From contig NC_047070.1 in NCBI RefSeq assembly GCF_902459465.1, positions 10,646,001 to 10,710,000 on the forward strand: a stretch of 64,000 nt of DNA. The letters are read 5' to 3'. Each line of letters opens with the position of its first letter. Positions within the stretch are counted from its first letter, which is position 1. The DNA comes from Asterias rubens. Taxonomy: Eukaryota > Echinodermata > Asteroidea > Forcipulatida > Asteriidae. The position numbers and the translations under genes are program-made. Positions 11,301-22,282 of the stretch are shown here, in pieces. The notes below the pieces were generated by a model. That model saw only the letters and a program-made list of their open reading frames with translations, had not been told where the DNA came from and did no database searches.

Positions 11301-14300
11301 TCAAATAAAGCCTACACGTTGTGTTGTTTTCGGTAAACAAGCTAACATTTTCGAGGAAGTATATGCTTCGCAGACCACGCTGGTGGCCGCTATTGCGTGC
11401 GTACCAGCGAAGACTATGCTGTTGTACGGTTTAAGCGTGCACACCAGCGTGTATGGTTATTGCAATTCGGGGGGAAAACCCGTTTGCCCAAGCATGCGCA
11501 GACAAATGCAGTCTTTGGTCAAGGCGGTATCGCGTGATGCACTGCGTTATTTCGACAATAGAGGGCGTTCTAGCATTCAATGTTTCTTGCCTTTATAATA
11601 GAATGCAAAGTAAAAAGACCACGAGCCTTTATTGGAGACTATGTGACTGCATGCTGCGTGCGTTGTATATTGTGATCGCTGAGTGGTAGGTCTGTGTTTT
11701 GCGGGACTTTCTAGTGATTTTTTTTCGATGATTATCTCAACCATTTTCAACCGTAAAGGTAGTCCGCGCGCCCGTCGGACAACTTGATTGACACTTCTAC
11801 GTCAATGCATCGGCAACTGACACCTTAATGTCGGAGAGTCACGCAACTCACAAAGGCTCTGTGTCATTTTGAGACGGCCAATCATGGCCAATCACGAATC
11901 GAGAATTGTGGTGAGCGTTCACCAATTGGCCAAGCCAGCGGTAGCGGCGATCATACTTTTTTGTAAAACCAGAAATAATCGGGGCGGGACTACGCAATCT
12001 GAAATTGTTTGGACTACAAACAAGTTCGGGGGATCAGACAAAAACAGGTTGAAATGTAACCCTATTAAACTGTCAGTCTACGGTATATATATTTCTACCT
12101 CCATGAGTATACCAAGTGCTGTTTTTAGGCTTCCATCTTGCGAGCGGGAAAAACTTGATATATCGAGTATACTCGATATTAAATTTTCGATATATCGGTT
12201 ATGGGAAAAAACCGACATCGACGGACGTTACAGTGGACACTATTGGTAATTACTCAAAATAGTTATAAGCATGAAACCTTTCTTGGTGACGAGTAATGGG
12301 GAGAGGTTGATGGTATAAAACATTGTGAGAAACAGCTCCCTCTGAAGTGCCATTGTTTTCGAGAAAGAAGTAATTTTCCACAAATTTGATTTCAAGACCT
12401 CAGATTTAGAACTTGAGGTCTCGAAATCAACCATCTAAACGCACACAACTTTGTGTGACAAGGGTGTTTTTTTCTTTCATTATTATCTTGCAACTTTGAT
12501 GACTGATTGAGCTCAAATTTTCACGGGTTTGTTATTTTATGCATATGTTGAGATACACCAACTGTGAAGGCTAGTTTTTGACAATTACCAAAAGTGTCCA
12601 CTGCCTTTAAATAGAATGGTTGGCAACAGCAAAGTTTGTGCACAGGATGCAGTCGATAAATAACTTTATACAAGTTGTGGGTCCATGTCAAAGTTAAAAT
12701 ATAACCTGGTACCAGGAAAGTAACAGGAGAAGGGTCATGTTTAAAGACACTGAACACTATCGGTAATTGTCAAAGACCAGTCTTCTCACTTGGTGTATCT
12801 CAACATTTGCATAAAATAACAAACCTGTGAAAATTTGAGCTCAATTGGTCGTCGAAGTTGCGAAATAATAATGAAAGGAAAAAACACCTTCTCAGACGAA
12901 GTTGTGTGCGTTCAGATGCTTCATTTCGAGACCTCAAGTTCTAAATCTGAGGTCTTGAAATCAAATTCGACGAAAATTACTTCTTTCTCGAAAACTGCTT
13001 CACTTCAGAGGGAGCCGTTTCTCACAATGTTTATACTACCAACCTCTCCCTATTACTCGTTACCAAGGAAGGTTTTATGCTAATAAATATTTTGAGTAAT
13101 TACCAATAGTGTCCACTGCCTGTAAAGGAACATTACAGAATTGGTTTTGCAAACAAAACAGTTGCTGGCAGTGTAAGCACTTTTTGCAATCCACCATATA
13201 CTTAAACTGACAAATCTGTAGAAGTTTGAGAGTGATCGGCCATCTGAGTCACAAGAAAATGGTGAAAAACCGATAACACATTTTGTATGACATCAATGCA
13301 AAAACAAAATGAACAAATTGCTCGCTGAGCGATAAACTCTAAACGGGAAATTTGTTTATTTATTTCTCATCAAATATGGCATTTCAGACACAAATGTCTC
13401 AAGGGATGTTTTCTACTATCATAATCATGAGACCGTATTAGTATAAAAAGTAAATCTGTGATTTTCATAATTTTTGTTTCTTACCAATTCTGTAACGTTC
13501 CTTTAAGGGAATTCATGTTGTTGTTTGTTAATTGAGCAAACTTCAGCAAAGATTCTAAATTGTTGGGATCAAAGTTTCAAAATAGACCAATCCATTGAGC
13601 TCCGCTCCATTTTGTATTGACCAATCACAACCCATTGCGCAACCGAAGGTCCGACAAATAAAAGTCTGACATGCATGCTGCGCATTGCTTGGCTCGCACG
13701 GCAGAGTTGTGCAGAAAGGCATTGGAGAGGCTAACGTGTTCTTGCTCACGCATGCGTAGTGGGCGGAGCCTAATGGATCGGTCTATTGCTGAATGAATGC
13801 AATAAGGGAAAGTGTGATTTGTTTGATTTATCTCTAAAAACAAAACTGTTGATAGAAAGTTTAATGTACGGTGACCTTTGTACAGTTTATGCACTGTTTT
13901 CTTTAAAGCCATTGGACCCTTTCGGTAAACAGAATTGTCCAAGGCCCACACTTCGTGTATCACAACTTCTATATCAAATAACAAACCTGTGAAAATTTAG
14001 GCTCAATCGGTCATCGCGGTCGGGAGAAAATAACGATAAAACCCACCCTTGTATCCGCGCGTTTCGCCGTGTCATGACATGTGTTAAAAATAAATCCGTA
14101 ATTCTCGCTATCGAGAATTGAGTGTTTTACTGTTTTCTCAAAAAGTAAAGCATTTCATGGAATAATATTTCAAGAGAAGGTTTTCACCACTACCTTCTGT
14201 AAACCCTGTAAGTTATTTGTAAATCTGTGAACTTTGATTTCTTTTTCTGTACGGAAAGGGTCCAATGGCTTTAAAGTGTGCCCATTTGTTTCAAGTGAAT

Positions 14301-15138
14301 TCTAGATACATGCAAGCCTTCGTTGAGAATCAAAGGTTGAAATGAATTCTGCATGTCAGGCCTGGCGTCCATTGCCCAAGGTCTTGACCTTGTTCCCCCC
14401 CCTCAAAAGTTTCCCATTGACTTTAAGATTTTCCAATGGAAGTGCCTTTTGCAAAATTAAAATGTTCTTGCCCTTTCATAGATAAAATTCCAGGCCTGGC
14501 ATGTGTGTGTACAATTTACCCCCATCTTAATGCGCAGCATGTGACACTCTTGTGTCAATACGCTATGTGTGTGTTCAGTCCATTGGAGCACTTTACTTGA
14601 AGTTTGAACTGACATGGACAATTTTAGCTGATGACACAACTCAAAATCAAAATCACGAGCTACCTTTAAAGGTTGTGCTTTGGGGAACTATTTAGAGTTG
14701 TACATGTATTTCTGCAAGAGTCAAGAAAAAAGAAAAGAAAAAAAAAATAGCTTCAAATCTGATATCCTTGCATCTCTGTTCCTCATAAACAAATAGCTTG
14801 TGCTATTTTATCAGGTTGACAGATTTTTGAAGTGGTTTTGATAAGCACTTGTGCACGTCAGAAATTCTATGTAGGACAACCCAAAGGACCTATTAGTAAC
14901 AAGAGTGCAGCGTGAAATTTGAGATCGGGCATTAGGAGAGAAACTGTAACGTATTATCGTTAGTGTATTAAGTGCCAGAAGTTGACATTGTTCTGAATTT
15001 TCTTTGCTGTTTTTCTTGTAGGGTGGTATAGCTTTTGTTACGATTAAAGGAGCACTCAAGGTGTTCTACAAGCAGCATCAGTACCTGAGACAGGCTCACC
15101 GTACCATTAAAGATTTCCCCGAGGAGAACGGGCAGTGA
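5227..15138 (+). CDS. MARCHF5: MARCHF5: membrane-associated RING-CH E3 ubiquitin ligase (mitochondrial), 4 coding exons
   Basis: Exons 5227-5300, 7978-8183, 9111-9595 and 15022-15138 join in frame with GT-AG borders and predict 293 aa (human 278). The RING-CH zinc finger is complete in the order C28, C31, C47, C49, H57, C60, C79, C82 (C4HC3). Four hydrophobic segments follow, at about 113-136, 153-172, 226-247 and 255-270, as in the four-pass outer mitochondrial membrane ligase. Residues 140-178 are almost identical to vertebrate MARCH5 (HKEGLDVMERADPLFLLIG). In vertebrates the protein controls mitochondrial fission and quality control by ubiquitinating factors such as DRP1 and MiD49, and the same role is inferred here. 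The start ATG at 5227 has an in-frame TGA just upstream; the 5' UTR and any upstream non-coding exon are unknown. Only the first 25 residues differ much from vertebrates. Confidence 0.95.
6425..6505 (-). repeat. tRNA-like sequence (SINE head or tRNA pseudogene)
   Basis: Read on the minus strand it contains an A-box-like TAGCTCAGTTGGTAGAGCAC and a B-box-like GGTTCAAACTC. Pairing is imperfect and the sequence continues into repeat, so it is more likely a tRNA-derived SINE head than a functional tRNA. Confidence 0.5.
6735..6905 (+). mobile_element. tRNA-derived SINE, 5'-truncated
   Basis: It starts near a B-box (GGTTCAAATCC) followed by TCATGACACTT and the diagnostic central motif CACCCAGGAATAAATGGGTA. 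These are shared with the full SINEs at 38089 and 45392. Confidence 0.65.
7181..7555 (+). mobile_element. MITE family B (TTAAAGCCATTGG)
   Basis: TTAA-bounded element with inverted ends TTAAAGCCATTGGACCCTTT and AAAGGGTCCAATGGCTTTAA, in MARCHF5 intron 1. The other copies are at 8597-8954 and 13913-14274. It is non-coding. Confidence 0.85.
7600..7960 (+). repeat. Degenerate minisatellite, unit about 23 bp
   Basis: About 14 imperfect repeats of a motif like ATTTCATTCTGCGCCCAACC run to within 20 bp of the acceptor of MARCHF5 exon 2. The strand is pyrimidine-rich and so supplies a long polypyrimidine context. Confidence 0.75.
7978..8183 (+). CDS. MARCHF5: MARCHF5 coding exon 2 (RING-CH domain)
   Basis: This 206-nt exon carries all eight zinc ligands (CWVC, PCRCRG, KWVHQMCLQRW, CPQC). 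The His in KWVHQ corresponds to the human residue whose mutation inactivates the ligase. The acceptor is TTCAACAG and the donor TTAG|GTTGGT. A degenerate pyrimidine-rich minisatellite abuts the acceptor. Confidence 0.95.
8597..8954 (+). mobile_element. MITE family B, second copy
   Basis: This is a diverged copy of the element at 7181 lying in MARCHF5 intron 2. It ends 156 bp before exon 3. Confidence 0.8.
9111..9595 (+). CDS. MARCHF5: MARCHF5 coding exon 3 (transmembrane segments 1-3)
   Basis: This 485-nt exon encodes residues 94-255 and ends at SNLQRTML. The acceptor is TTTCTCACAG and the donor TTG|GTGAGT. The open frame continues on both sides into intron and into a MITE end, so the apparent longer ORF is not the gene. 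Confidence 0.95.
9722..10364 (+). repeat. Tandem repeat, 4 copies of about 162 bp
   Basis: Four nearly identical units start at 9722, 9883, 10046 and 10209. Each contains CAGGCCTACACTGTAATAGC and ends near GGCAGGGGCAAGG. The array begins 127 bp after MARCHF5 exon 3. Confidence 0.9.
10680..12610 (+). mobile_element. MITE family A, split by a 1.5-kb insertion
   Basis: The left tip TTAAAGGCAGTGGAC at 10680-10694 and the remainder at 12231-12610 form one family A element (ends TTAAAGGCAGTGGACAC and GTGTCCACTGCCTTTAA). It is interrupted by the element at 10695-12230. Confidence 0.85.
10695..12230 (+). mobile_element. hAT-like non-autonomous element, 1536 bp, 8-bp TSD
   Basis: The ends are TAACGTCCGTCGAT and its exact reverse complement. 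They are flanked by the direct repeat CAGTGGAC at 10687-10694 and 12231-12238. Both subterminal regions are crowded with CGATATATCG-like motifs. No transposase frame is recognisable, and the interior has a GC-rich patch at about 11008-11100. Assignment to hAT rests on TSD length only. Confidence 0.8.
12741..13124 (-). mobile_element. MITE family A, inverted copy
   Basis: Full-length copy bounded by TTAAAGACACTGAACAC and GTGTCCACTGCC. It joins the family C element that starts at 13122 without a gap. Confidence 0.85.
13122..13506 (+). mobile_element. MITE family C (GGAACATTACAGAATTGG)
   Basis: The inverted ends are AAAGGAACATTACAGAATTG and its counterpart AATTCTGTAACGTTCCTTTA. A shorter copy lies at 56740-56981. 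Confidence 0.8.
13913..14274 (+). mobile_element. MITE family B, third copy
   Basis: TTAA-bounded and highly similar to the copy at 7181-7555. It lies in MARCHF5 intron 3. Confidence 0.85.
14358..14500 (+). repeat. Dispersed repeat with AGGCCTGG ends
   Basis: It is flanked by AGGCCTGG and CCAGGCCTGG and shares TTTCCCATTGAC and TTGCCCTTTCA with a second copy at 15832-15982. A MITE is the likely origin. Confidence 0.55.
15022..15138 (+). CDS. MARCHF5: MARCHF5 terminal coding exon 4
   Basis: It encodes GGIAFVTIKGALKVFYKQ (fourth membrane segment) and a short polar tail ending PEENGQ then TGA. The acceptor is TTCTTGTAG. No canonical AATAAA occurs within the next kilobase; an ATTAAA at about 15433 is a weak candidate poly(A) signal. 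Confidence 0.93.
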   Translation, partial: GGIAFVTIKGALKVFYKQHQYLRQAHRTIKDFPEENGQ

Positions 15139-15569
15139 GTATCGGACGGAAAGTCGCTTTTGCAATTCGGTGGAAATCTTAAGATATTTTAGGTTATCTT
15201 TTGACTGTGGCAAGCAGGCATTGATTCTTCACAATGACTGCCTTTTTTTGTATCCCTGCTTAATCAATTTAAGTCATTCTTTGGGTGTTTACTTTAAGTC
15301 AAAATTAGGTAATTAGGGTGGATACAATTACGCATTTTAAACTTTAAGGTTGAGCATCGTTCACACTACTATAGAAATTGTAAAATTGCATTATCTTTTG
15401 ATTTGATATTTAGGGACTAGACCTCTGAATATGATTAAAGGAGTATTAACTTCATTCCTGGTTATCTCTCCATAGGGTTCTTGTCTAGTAAAGTGATAAA
15501 GCCCACTTTTTTGGAAGTCATTGGCTTCACAACCAGAAAAACTGAAATGGAATGAAATGAAAAAATCCC

Positions 15570-15645
15570 ACCAAAACATCTCGGCGCTCTACCAACAGAG
15601 CTACATGTTGTGTATCTAGCCATATGTTGGCAGTCTCCCCTTGTT
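15570..15645 (-). repeat. tRNA-like SINE head, degraded
   Basis: On the minus strand it resembles the tRNA-like unit at 6425 (AGCTCTGTTGGTAGAGCGC) but lacks a good B-box. Confidence 0.4.
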
Positions 15646-15831
15646 CAACCCCAAATTATTTGAAATAACTCCAGTCAGTTTCCCATGTGGTTTTATTACT
15701 TGACTTAGTATTTAATCGAAATACGAAAATAACTAATGCCAAAAACATTGGAAGCGTTCATGGGAATGTTTTGAAAATGACCGCTTCATGATGGTATAGT
15801 TGTATTCTGATCACTGGCCTTGAATCACACG

Positions 15832-15982
15832 CAGGCCATTGAGACCATGGTCTTTGTTGCCCCTGGTCTTGGCCTTGGTGCCCCTTCAATAGTTTCCCAT
15901 TGACCTCAAGATTTTCTAATGGATGTGCCCATTGCAAAATGAAAATGGCCTTGCCCTTTCAAAGATGAAATTCCAGGCCTGT
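15832..15982 (+). repeat. Dispersed repeat, second copy of the 14358 element
   Basis: It shares the order AGGCCATTGAGACC, TTTCCCATTGACCTCAAGAT, TTGCCCTTTCAAAG and AATTCCAGGCCTG with the first copy. Confidence 0.55.
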
Positions 15983-16095
15983 ATCGGGAAGTTCCAACTC
16001 ATTGGAAACAGATATGCGAAATGGGATTGTCTGAACGGTTTGTGCAACTTCTGGAAACAAAAGTCAATCAGAAAAACCTAATTTCTGATTGTGTG

Positions 16096-16491
16096 TTAAA
16101 GGCAGTGGATACTATTGGTAATTGTCAAAGGCTACTCTTCACAGTTGGTGTACATGTATCTCAACATAATTGCATAAAATAACAAACCTGTGAAAGTTTG
16201 AGCTCAATTGGTCGTCAAAGTTGGGAGATAATAATGAAAAAAAAAAAAACCCTTGTCACACGAAGTTGTGTGCTTTCAGATGCTTGATTTCGAGACCTCA
16301 AGTTCTAAATCTTAGGTCTCGAAAATCAATTTCGTGAAAAAATACTTCTTCCTCAAAAACTACGTCACTTCAGAGAGAGCCGTTTTTCACATTGTTTTAT
16401 ACCATCAACCTCTCCCCATTACTCGTCACCAAGAAAGGTTTTATGCTAATAATTATTTTGAGTATTTACCATTAGTGTCCACTGCCTTTAA
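16096..16491 (-). mobile_element. MITE family A, inverted copy
   Basis: TTAA-bounded full copy with ends TTAAAGGCAGTGGATAC and GTGTCCACTGCCTTTAA. Confidence 0.85.
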
Positions 16492-17161
16492 ATGGAACTG
16501 TGGAAGTAACCTTCAGAGAAGAAACAGAAAAAAGCTCTAATATTAATTAAGAGAATTGCATCCTTTTTTTTTTAAATTAATGTACATTTATACATAATAA
16601 ATTAATGATGTAATTTTTTGGCATGTTATCTTTTCTCATTACTAAAACCATGCTGGCTTACAACATTTTCTAAAATGTACAGTTTCAAATAATGTGACTT
16701 CTCAGTTTGTCAAATGTTTGCAATTGTAGATGAGCTTAAGACTTATGAATATGAGACTTCTTGAGATATAGGGGTCATTACAAGAAGAGTTTTATAAGAC
16801 TTCTTGAGATAAAACTCATCTAAGGACGTCATCTTGTACTGTAAACAAATTGGGAAAAAATATTCTAAGGAAAAAAAAAACATTGAGAGTGAAACGATTG
16901 ACGAAAATTTATTTTATGTATTATTTTGATTTGTGACCTGTTTCTTCTAGGCAAACTATTTTTGTGGTAGAATTATTTTTCTAACCCAATGATATGAATT
17001 TATTGTTTTCTTATTTTTTGTATGCTTGTTTTTGTTTGCTGTTGTAAGATCGTAGTCCTATAAGGACTGCCTCCTTATTATTATTTGTGTTTATGTGTAT
17101 AAAATGCGTGCTCTGTTATTTTTTTTTTTCTTCTTTCTATTTTTCAATTTATATTAAAAAC

Positions 17162-18870
17162 CAGCATGCTTGAGCTTGCACAGAGAAAGCTGGCTAGCCT
17201 GCTGCTTGAACTTGCACATAGATTGCTGGCTAGCAAGCTTCAGCTCGCACAGAGAAAGCCAGTTAGCAAGCTTGAGCTTGCACACAGAAAACCAGTTAGC
17301 AAGCTTGAGCTTGCACAGAGAAAACCAGTTACATGTAGCAAGGTGGAGCCACAAAGAATGCTAGTTAGCAAGCTTGAGCTTGCACAGAGATAGCTGGCTA
17401 GCGCTCTTGAACTTGCAAAGAGATAGCTGGAGCTTGCATACAGATAGCCCATAGCGTGCTTGAGCTTGCACAGAGATAGTGGGCTAGCAAGCTTGAGCTT
17501 GCACAGAGATAGCTGGCTAGCAAGCTTGAGCTTGCACAGAGATAGCGGGCTAGCAAGCTTGAGCTTGCACAGAGATAGCTGGCTAGCAAGCTTGAGCTTG
17601 CACAGAGATAGCTGGCTAGCAAGCTTGGAGCATGCACAGAGAAAGCTGGCTAGCATGCTGGAGCTTGCACAGAGAAAGCTGGCTAGCCTGCTTGAGCTTG
17701 CACAGAGAAAGCTGGTTAGCAAGCTTGAGCTTGCACAGAGAAAGCTGGTTAGCAAGCTTGAGCTTGCACAGAGAAAGCTGGTTAGCGTGCTTGAGCTTGC
17801 ACAGAGAAAGCCAGTTAGCAAGCTTGAGCTTGCACAGAGAAAGCTGGTTAGTGTGCTTGAGCTTGCACAGAGAAAGCTGGCTAGCATGCTGGAGCTTGCA
17901 CAGAGAAAGCTGGCTAGCATGCTGGAGCTTGCACAGAGAAAGCTGGCTAGCCTGCTTGAGCTTGCACAGAGAAAGCTGGTTAGCATGCTGGAGCTTGCAC
18001 AGAGAAAGCTGGCTAGCCTGCTTGAGCTTGCACAGAGAAAGCTGGTTAGCAAGCTTGAGCTTGCACAGAGAAAGCTGGTTTGCAAGCTTGAGCTTGCACA
18101 GAGAAAGCTGGTTAGCGTGCTTGAGCTTGCACAGAGAAAGCCAGTTAGCAAGCTTGAGCTTGCACAGAGAAAGCTGGTTAGTGTGCTTGAGCTTGCACAG
18201 AGAAAGCTGGCTAGCATGCTGGAGCTTGCACAGAGAAAGCTGGCTAGCATGCTGGAGCTTGCACAGAGAAAGCTGGCTAGCCTGCTTGAGCTTGCACAGA
18301 GAAAGCTGGTTAGCATGCTGGTGCTTGCACAGAGAAAGCTGGCTAGCCTGTTTAAGCATGCACAGAGATTGCTGACTAGCAAGCTTCAGCCTGCAGAGAG
18401 ATAGCTGGCTTGCAAGCTTGAGCTTGTGCAGGGAAAGCCAGTTAGCAAGCTTGAGCTTGCACAGAAAATGCCAGTTAGCAAGCTGGAGCTTGCACAAAGA
18501 ATGCTGGTTAGCAAGCTTGAGCTTGCACAGAGATAGCTGGTTAGCAAGCTTGATGTAGCACAGAGATAGCTGGCTAGCATGCTTGGGCTTGCACAGAGAA
18601 AGGTAGTTAGCTAGCTTGAGCTTGCACAGAGAAAGTTGGTTAGCAAGCTTGAGCTTGCACAGAGAAAGCTGGTTAGCGTGCTTGAGCTTGCACAGAGAAA
18701 GCTGGCTAGCATGCTGGAGCTTGCACAGAGAAAGCTGGTTAGCGTGCTTGAGCTTGCACAGAGAAAGCTGGTTAGCGTGCTTGAGCTTGCACAGAGAAAG
18801 CTGGTTAGCAAGCTTGAGCTTGCACATAGATAGCTGGCTAGCAAGCTTGAGCTTGCACATAGATAGTGGC
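17162..18870. repeat. Satellite of 33-bp units (about 52 copies) with 330-bp higher-order period
   Basis: The unit reads roughly CTTGAGCTTGCACAGAGAAA plus GCTGGTTAGCAAG. The period is 33 bp and stop-free in most frames, so long artificial ORFs appear on both strands (for example 11-residue repeats of LELAQRKLVSK). A ten-unit block recurs exactly 330 bp apart (for example at 17811 and 18141), showing higher-order amplification. No splice context or codon signal supports translation. Confidence 0.93.
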
Positions 18871-19153
18871 TAGTGCATGAGTACAAATCCTTTATATTGG
18901 TGAAAATGTCTTGTGTATTCCCATTCAAGTATCAACTTAAATTGAGGCTGAAATGGGAACAACTGTCTGACCCCTTTTGATACGTGTAGAATCAGTATTA
19001 ATTATTTCTTGTGTACACATGGAACAAATCGTTGGGTTAAGCCTGGTAAACATATGGTTTAGGTATAATTTATGTATAATTCAGAATTCCATAAAGCTGT
19101 GGTGTGCCTCTAATATTTGGCTTGCATGGCCTAAAACATGCATTGCATGATAA

Positions 19154-19518
19154 AGGGAAGGTACACGTTTGGTAATTACTCAAAACAAATATTAACTTAG
19201 AAACTGACTTGGTAACGAACATTGGAGAGCTGTTGATAGTATAAAACATTGTGGGAAACGACTCCCTCTGAAGTAGCGTAGTTTTTGAGGTAATTTTTCA
19301 CTAAAATATTAAAAGACTTCTAGCTAGAAGCCTTTTTTCCTATCTGAAAGCACATAAATTCGTCCAAAAGGGTGTTTTTTCTTTCATCACTTTACCGCAA
19401 TTTCGATGACCGATTGAGCCCAAATTTTCACAGGCTTGTTATTTTATGCTTATGATGGGATACACCAAGTGAGAACACTGGTCTTTGACAATTACCAAAC
19501 GTGTACAGTACCTTGAAT
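19154..19518 (+). mobile_element. MITE family A, diverged copy
   Basis: It has the same internal order as other copies (AACGACTCCCTCTGAAG, CGATGACCGATTGAGC). The ends have drifted to GGTACACGTTTGGTAATT and CCAAACGTGTACAG. Confidence 0.7.
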
Positions 19519-19940
19519 TAGACTCCTAAAATGGTGCGAGATTTATTGTGTGATATCAGGTGAATTAGGTTGGTACAATTTATTACACGATTAATATTCA
19601 TGAAAACAAGTTAACTTTAATTAGTCAAGATTTGCTCTGCAATAGATATTTATCAGTGTTTTTCATGTAAAGTTATTTATGATTGAAATTATTAAATTTC
19701 TTTGAAAATTGTTTGGGGTTTAAAATGCTGTTCGAGTATCTTCAGTTTTAACGGACATTGGCATCTTCATATTATGTTATCTTTAAGGACCATTATGTGG
19801 CTTGCACCATGAGTCTCGGCAGCATTTGATGAAATCAAATAAAACTTCCATGCAGGAAGAATAATCCATATTAAAGTGGAATACAATCTTAAAAGCATAT
19901 CCGACATTAATGTTTATGCATGAAAAAACGGCAGTAATAA

Positions 19941-20487
19941 GGGAATCAATGTGTGGTGAAGAGGTTTTCAACTAGTGGTTTAATCCCATCGAGGCCTGGT
20001 TCTTGTTAATTTTACCGAGACGAAGTCGAGGTAAATTATCAAGAACTAGGCCTCGGCGGTTTTAAACCATTAGTTGAAAACCGATTCAACACACTTTGAT
20101 TCCCATTCATAAATACATTTTCGGTCAAAAACATCAACACTTTTTGGTCAAAAAGTAAAATAAATGCAAAATTTATGTTCAATGATTTCTTTCAACACAA
20201 CACCCCTCCACCTATGAAATGGTAAGGCCCAGTGAAGGCACTCGGGTAAACTACTCCTTATAAGGGAATGCTGTGCGCGTATCGCGTGATGTGGCACAAC
20301 TGTCTCGGCCGTTGCTCTTGACCAATAGGAATGAAGAAACTGTCTCATAAGCACAGGTGCTAACTCGCATGTCACGCCCATGTTTCAACACTTTTTACTG
20401 GTCATAAACAAAGGTTTATACACACCCACGTGACGCACTCTCCACCAATAGGAATAGCGAAACTGTCTGAGGTTTTTTATGAATTTG
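19941..20487 (-). mobile_element. Fold-back element (ATTCATAAATACC family)
   Basis: Inverted copy of the element at 35427. The fold-back arms around AACTAGTGGTTT lie near 19968-20076. Confidence 0.7.
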
Positions 20488-21454
20488 TTAGTATTGCTGT
20501 CAAGCGCAGACTACAAGTGTCTATTTGGCAACTTTAGCAATAGTAACCGGCGCATTAGCTTGTATCTTCATTCGCGTCTACAGTTTTCAAAAATAAAAAA
20601 AACTCAAATTTACTTCCTACTTTTTCACTTTTTCAGACATTTTCACCAAGAAACAAATTCTTGAGCATTATTGCTGATGTAAGCAAACTTTGTGATGAGT
20701 TTACAGAATATCCAATGATATTTAGTGTATTCAGAATTTTAATAAAAGTTACTTTGGTCTTTGTGCTATAACGATTGACTGTTGGGCTTAAAACATTTTA
20801 AGTCGATACCTTTTTGCTAATTTTTGTTTAATATTACAAAGAGTCGACTGTAAATGTCACAGCTTGATTGGCTGGTTGTATAATAGTTTAATTTAACCTA
20901 TGCTTATTAATTCCAAAGATGCTATAACTGTAAAAAAATAATTTCAAGATACTCTGTAATTAAACAAACTTGTACTTCATAACTGAACGAATATCAGTTA
21001 ATCAATAACAGTGTCTTTCTGAGTGTCTTTTTTTCTCTCAGGTGTTTCTTGTTTATTTTCTAAATTTGTTTTCGTTCTGCTGGAACCATTTCATGTAGGC
21101 TGCCATACCATGAGTTGATGAAGATGTCGGAAGTTCCAATAATGTTAAACAAATGTTTTTCATGAGGTGGCTATGTTACATGTACATGTATATAGACTGA
21201 TTGGTAAATCAGTAAATGAAGATGAAGACATACATTGTATTTACAAAAATAGTTACAAAAAATTGTCTTTTGTAGTGAAATGACCACAATTGCTAAGCCA
21301 TGTTGAGCCAAAGGGATCTGAATTAATTGTACAAATACATAAAAAATAGTTAATAATGGCCTGATCTTCGACCATAGCAGAAGACTCATCAGGCCTTTGA
21401 CTTTTTGATCCAAAGTTAATATCTGTTGGCAAATTTAAAACTACTACCTCTGCT

Positions 21455-21622
21455 GTCGATTTCACAAAACTCTTCCTAACTTAAGACTAATCTTAGGACT
21501 GTATCTTAGGACTTAGGACTGCACTGTAGCATGCAGACCTTAAGATTAATCCTAAGTTAGGACGAGCTGCTCGTCCTAACTCGAGATAAGACGAGGCCTA
21601 ACTCTTTGTGAAATCGACCCCC
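21455..21622. mobile_element. Fold-back MITE (CTAACTTAGGA family)
   Basis: The ends GTCGATTTCACAAA and TTTGTGAAATCGAC are inverted, and the interior repeats TCCTAACTTAGGACT-like words on both strands. Related copies are at 22036-22273 and 29634-29788. Confidence 0.75.
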
Positions 21623-21654
21623 TGTGTTATTTATGGCGGAAAAACATACTCAAT

Positions 21655-22282
21655 CAAAGGCAGTGGACACTATTGATAATTACTCAAAATAATTATAATC
21701 ATAAAAATCTATCTTGATTATGAGTAGTAATGGGGAGAGGTTGATAGTATAAAACATTGTGACAAACAACTCCCTCTGAAGTGGCGTAGTTTTTGAACAA
21801 AAGAAGTAATTTTCCACAAATTTGATTTTGAGACCTAAGATTTAGAATTTGAGGTCCAGAAATCAAGCATCTGAAAGCACACAACTTCGTGTGACAAGGG
21901 TGTTTTTTCTTTCATTATTATCTCGCAACTTCGACGACCGATTGAGCTCAAATTTTTACAGTTTTTTTTTTGTATGTGTATGTTGAGATACACCAAGGGA
22001 GAAGACTGGTCTCTGACAATTACCAATGTGTCCAGGGGTGGATTTCACAAAGGTAGTCCTAACTTAGGACTAGTCCTAGGCAATGCTAAGAGATAGGACC
22101 AGTCCTAAGTTAGGTAACTCATCCTAACTTAGGACTGGTCCTATCTAGTCCTAGATGCTAAGAGATAGGACCAGTCCTAAGTTAGGTAACTCATCCTAAC
22201 TTAGGACTGGTCCTATCTCTTAGCATTGCCTAGGACTAGTCCTAAGTTAGGACTACCTTTGTGAAATCCACCCTGTCTTTAA
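21655..22282 (+). mobile_element. MITE family A containing a nested fold-back element
   Basis: Family A copy whose right terminal repeat is split at GTGTCCAG/TGTCTTTAA by the element at 22036-22273. Removing the insert restores the normal family end exactly. Confidence 0.85.
22036..22273. mobile_element. Fold-back MITE, 238 bp, nearly perfect palindrome
   Basis: It begins GGGTGGATTTCACAAAGG and ends with the reverse complement. The arms carry AGTCCTAACTTAGGACTAG and AGATAGGACCAGTCCTAAG motifs. There is no target-site duplication at its borders. Confidence 0.85.

Noticed and set aside
11383-12249. Transposase remnants inside the 1.5-kb hAT-like element
   Set aside because: The short frames there show no hAT or other transposase motif; the element appears non-autonomous.
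17240-18860. Long ORFs on both strands (up to 414 codons) of 11-residue repeats
   Set aside because: They arise from a 33-bp satellite whose period is a multiple of three. Several frames and both strands are open at once, and there is no splice or start context.
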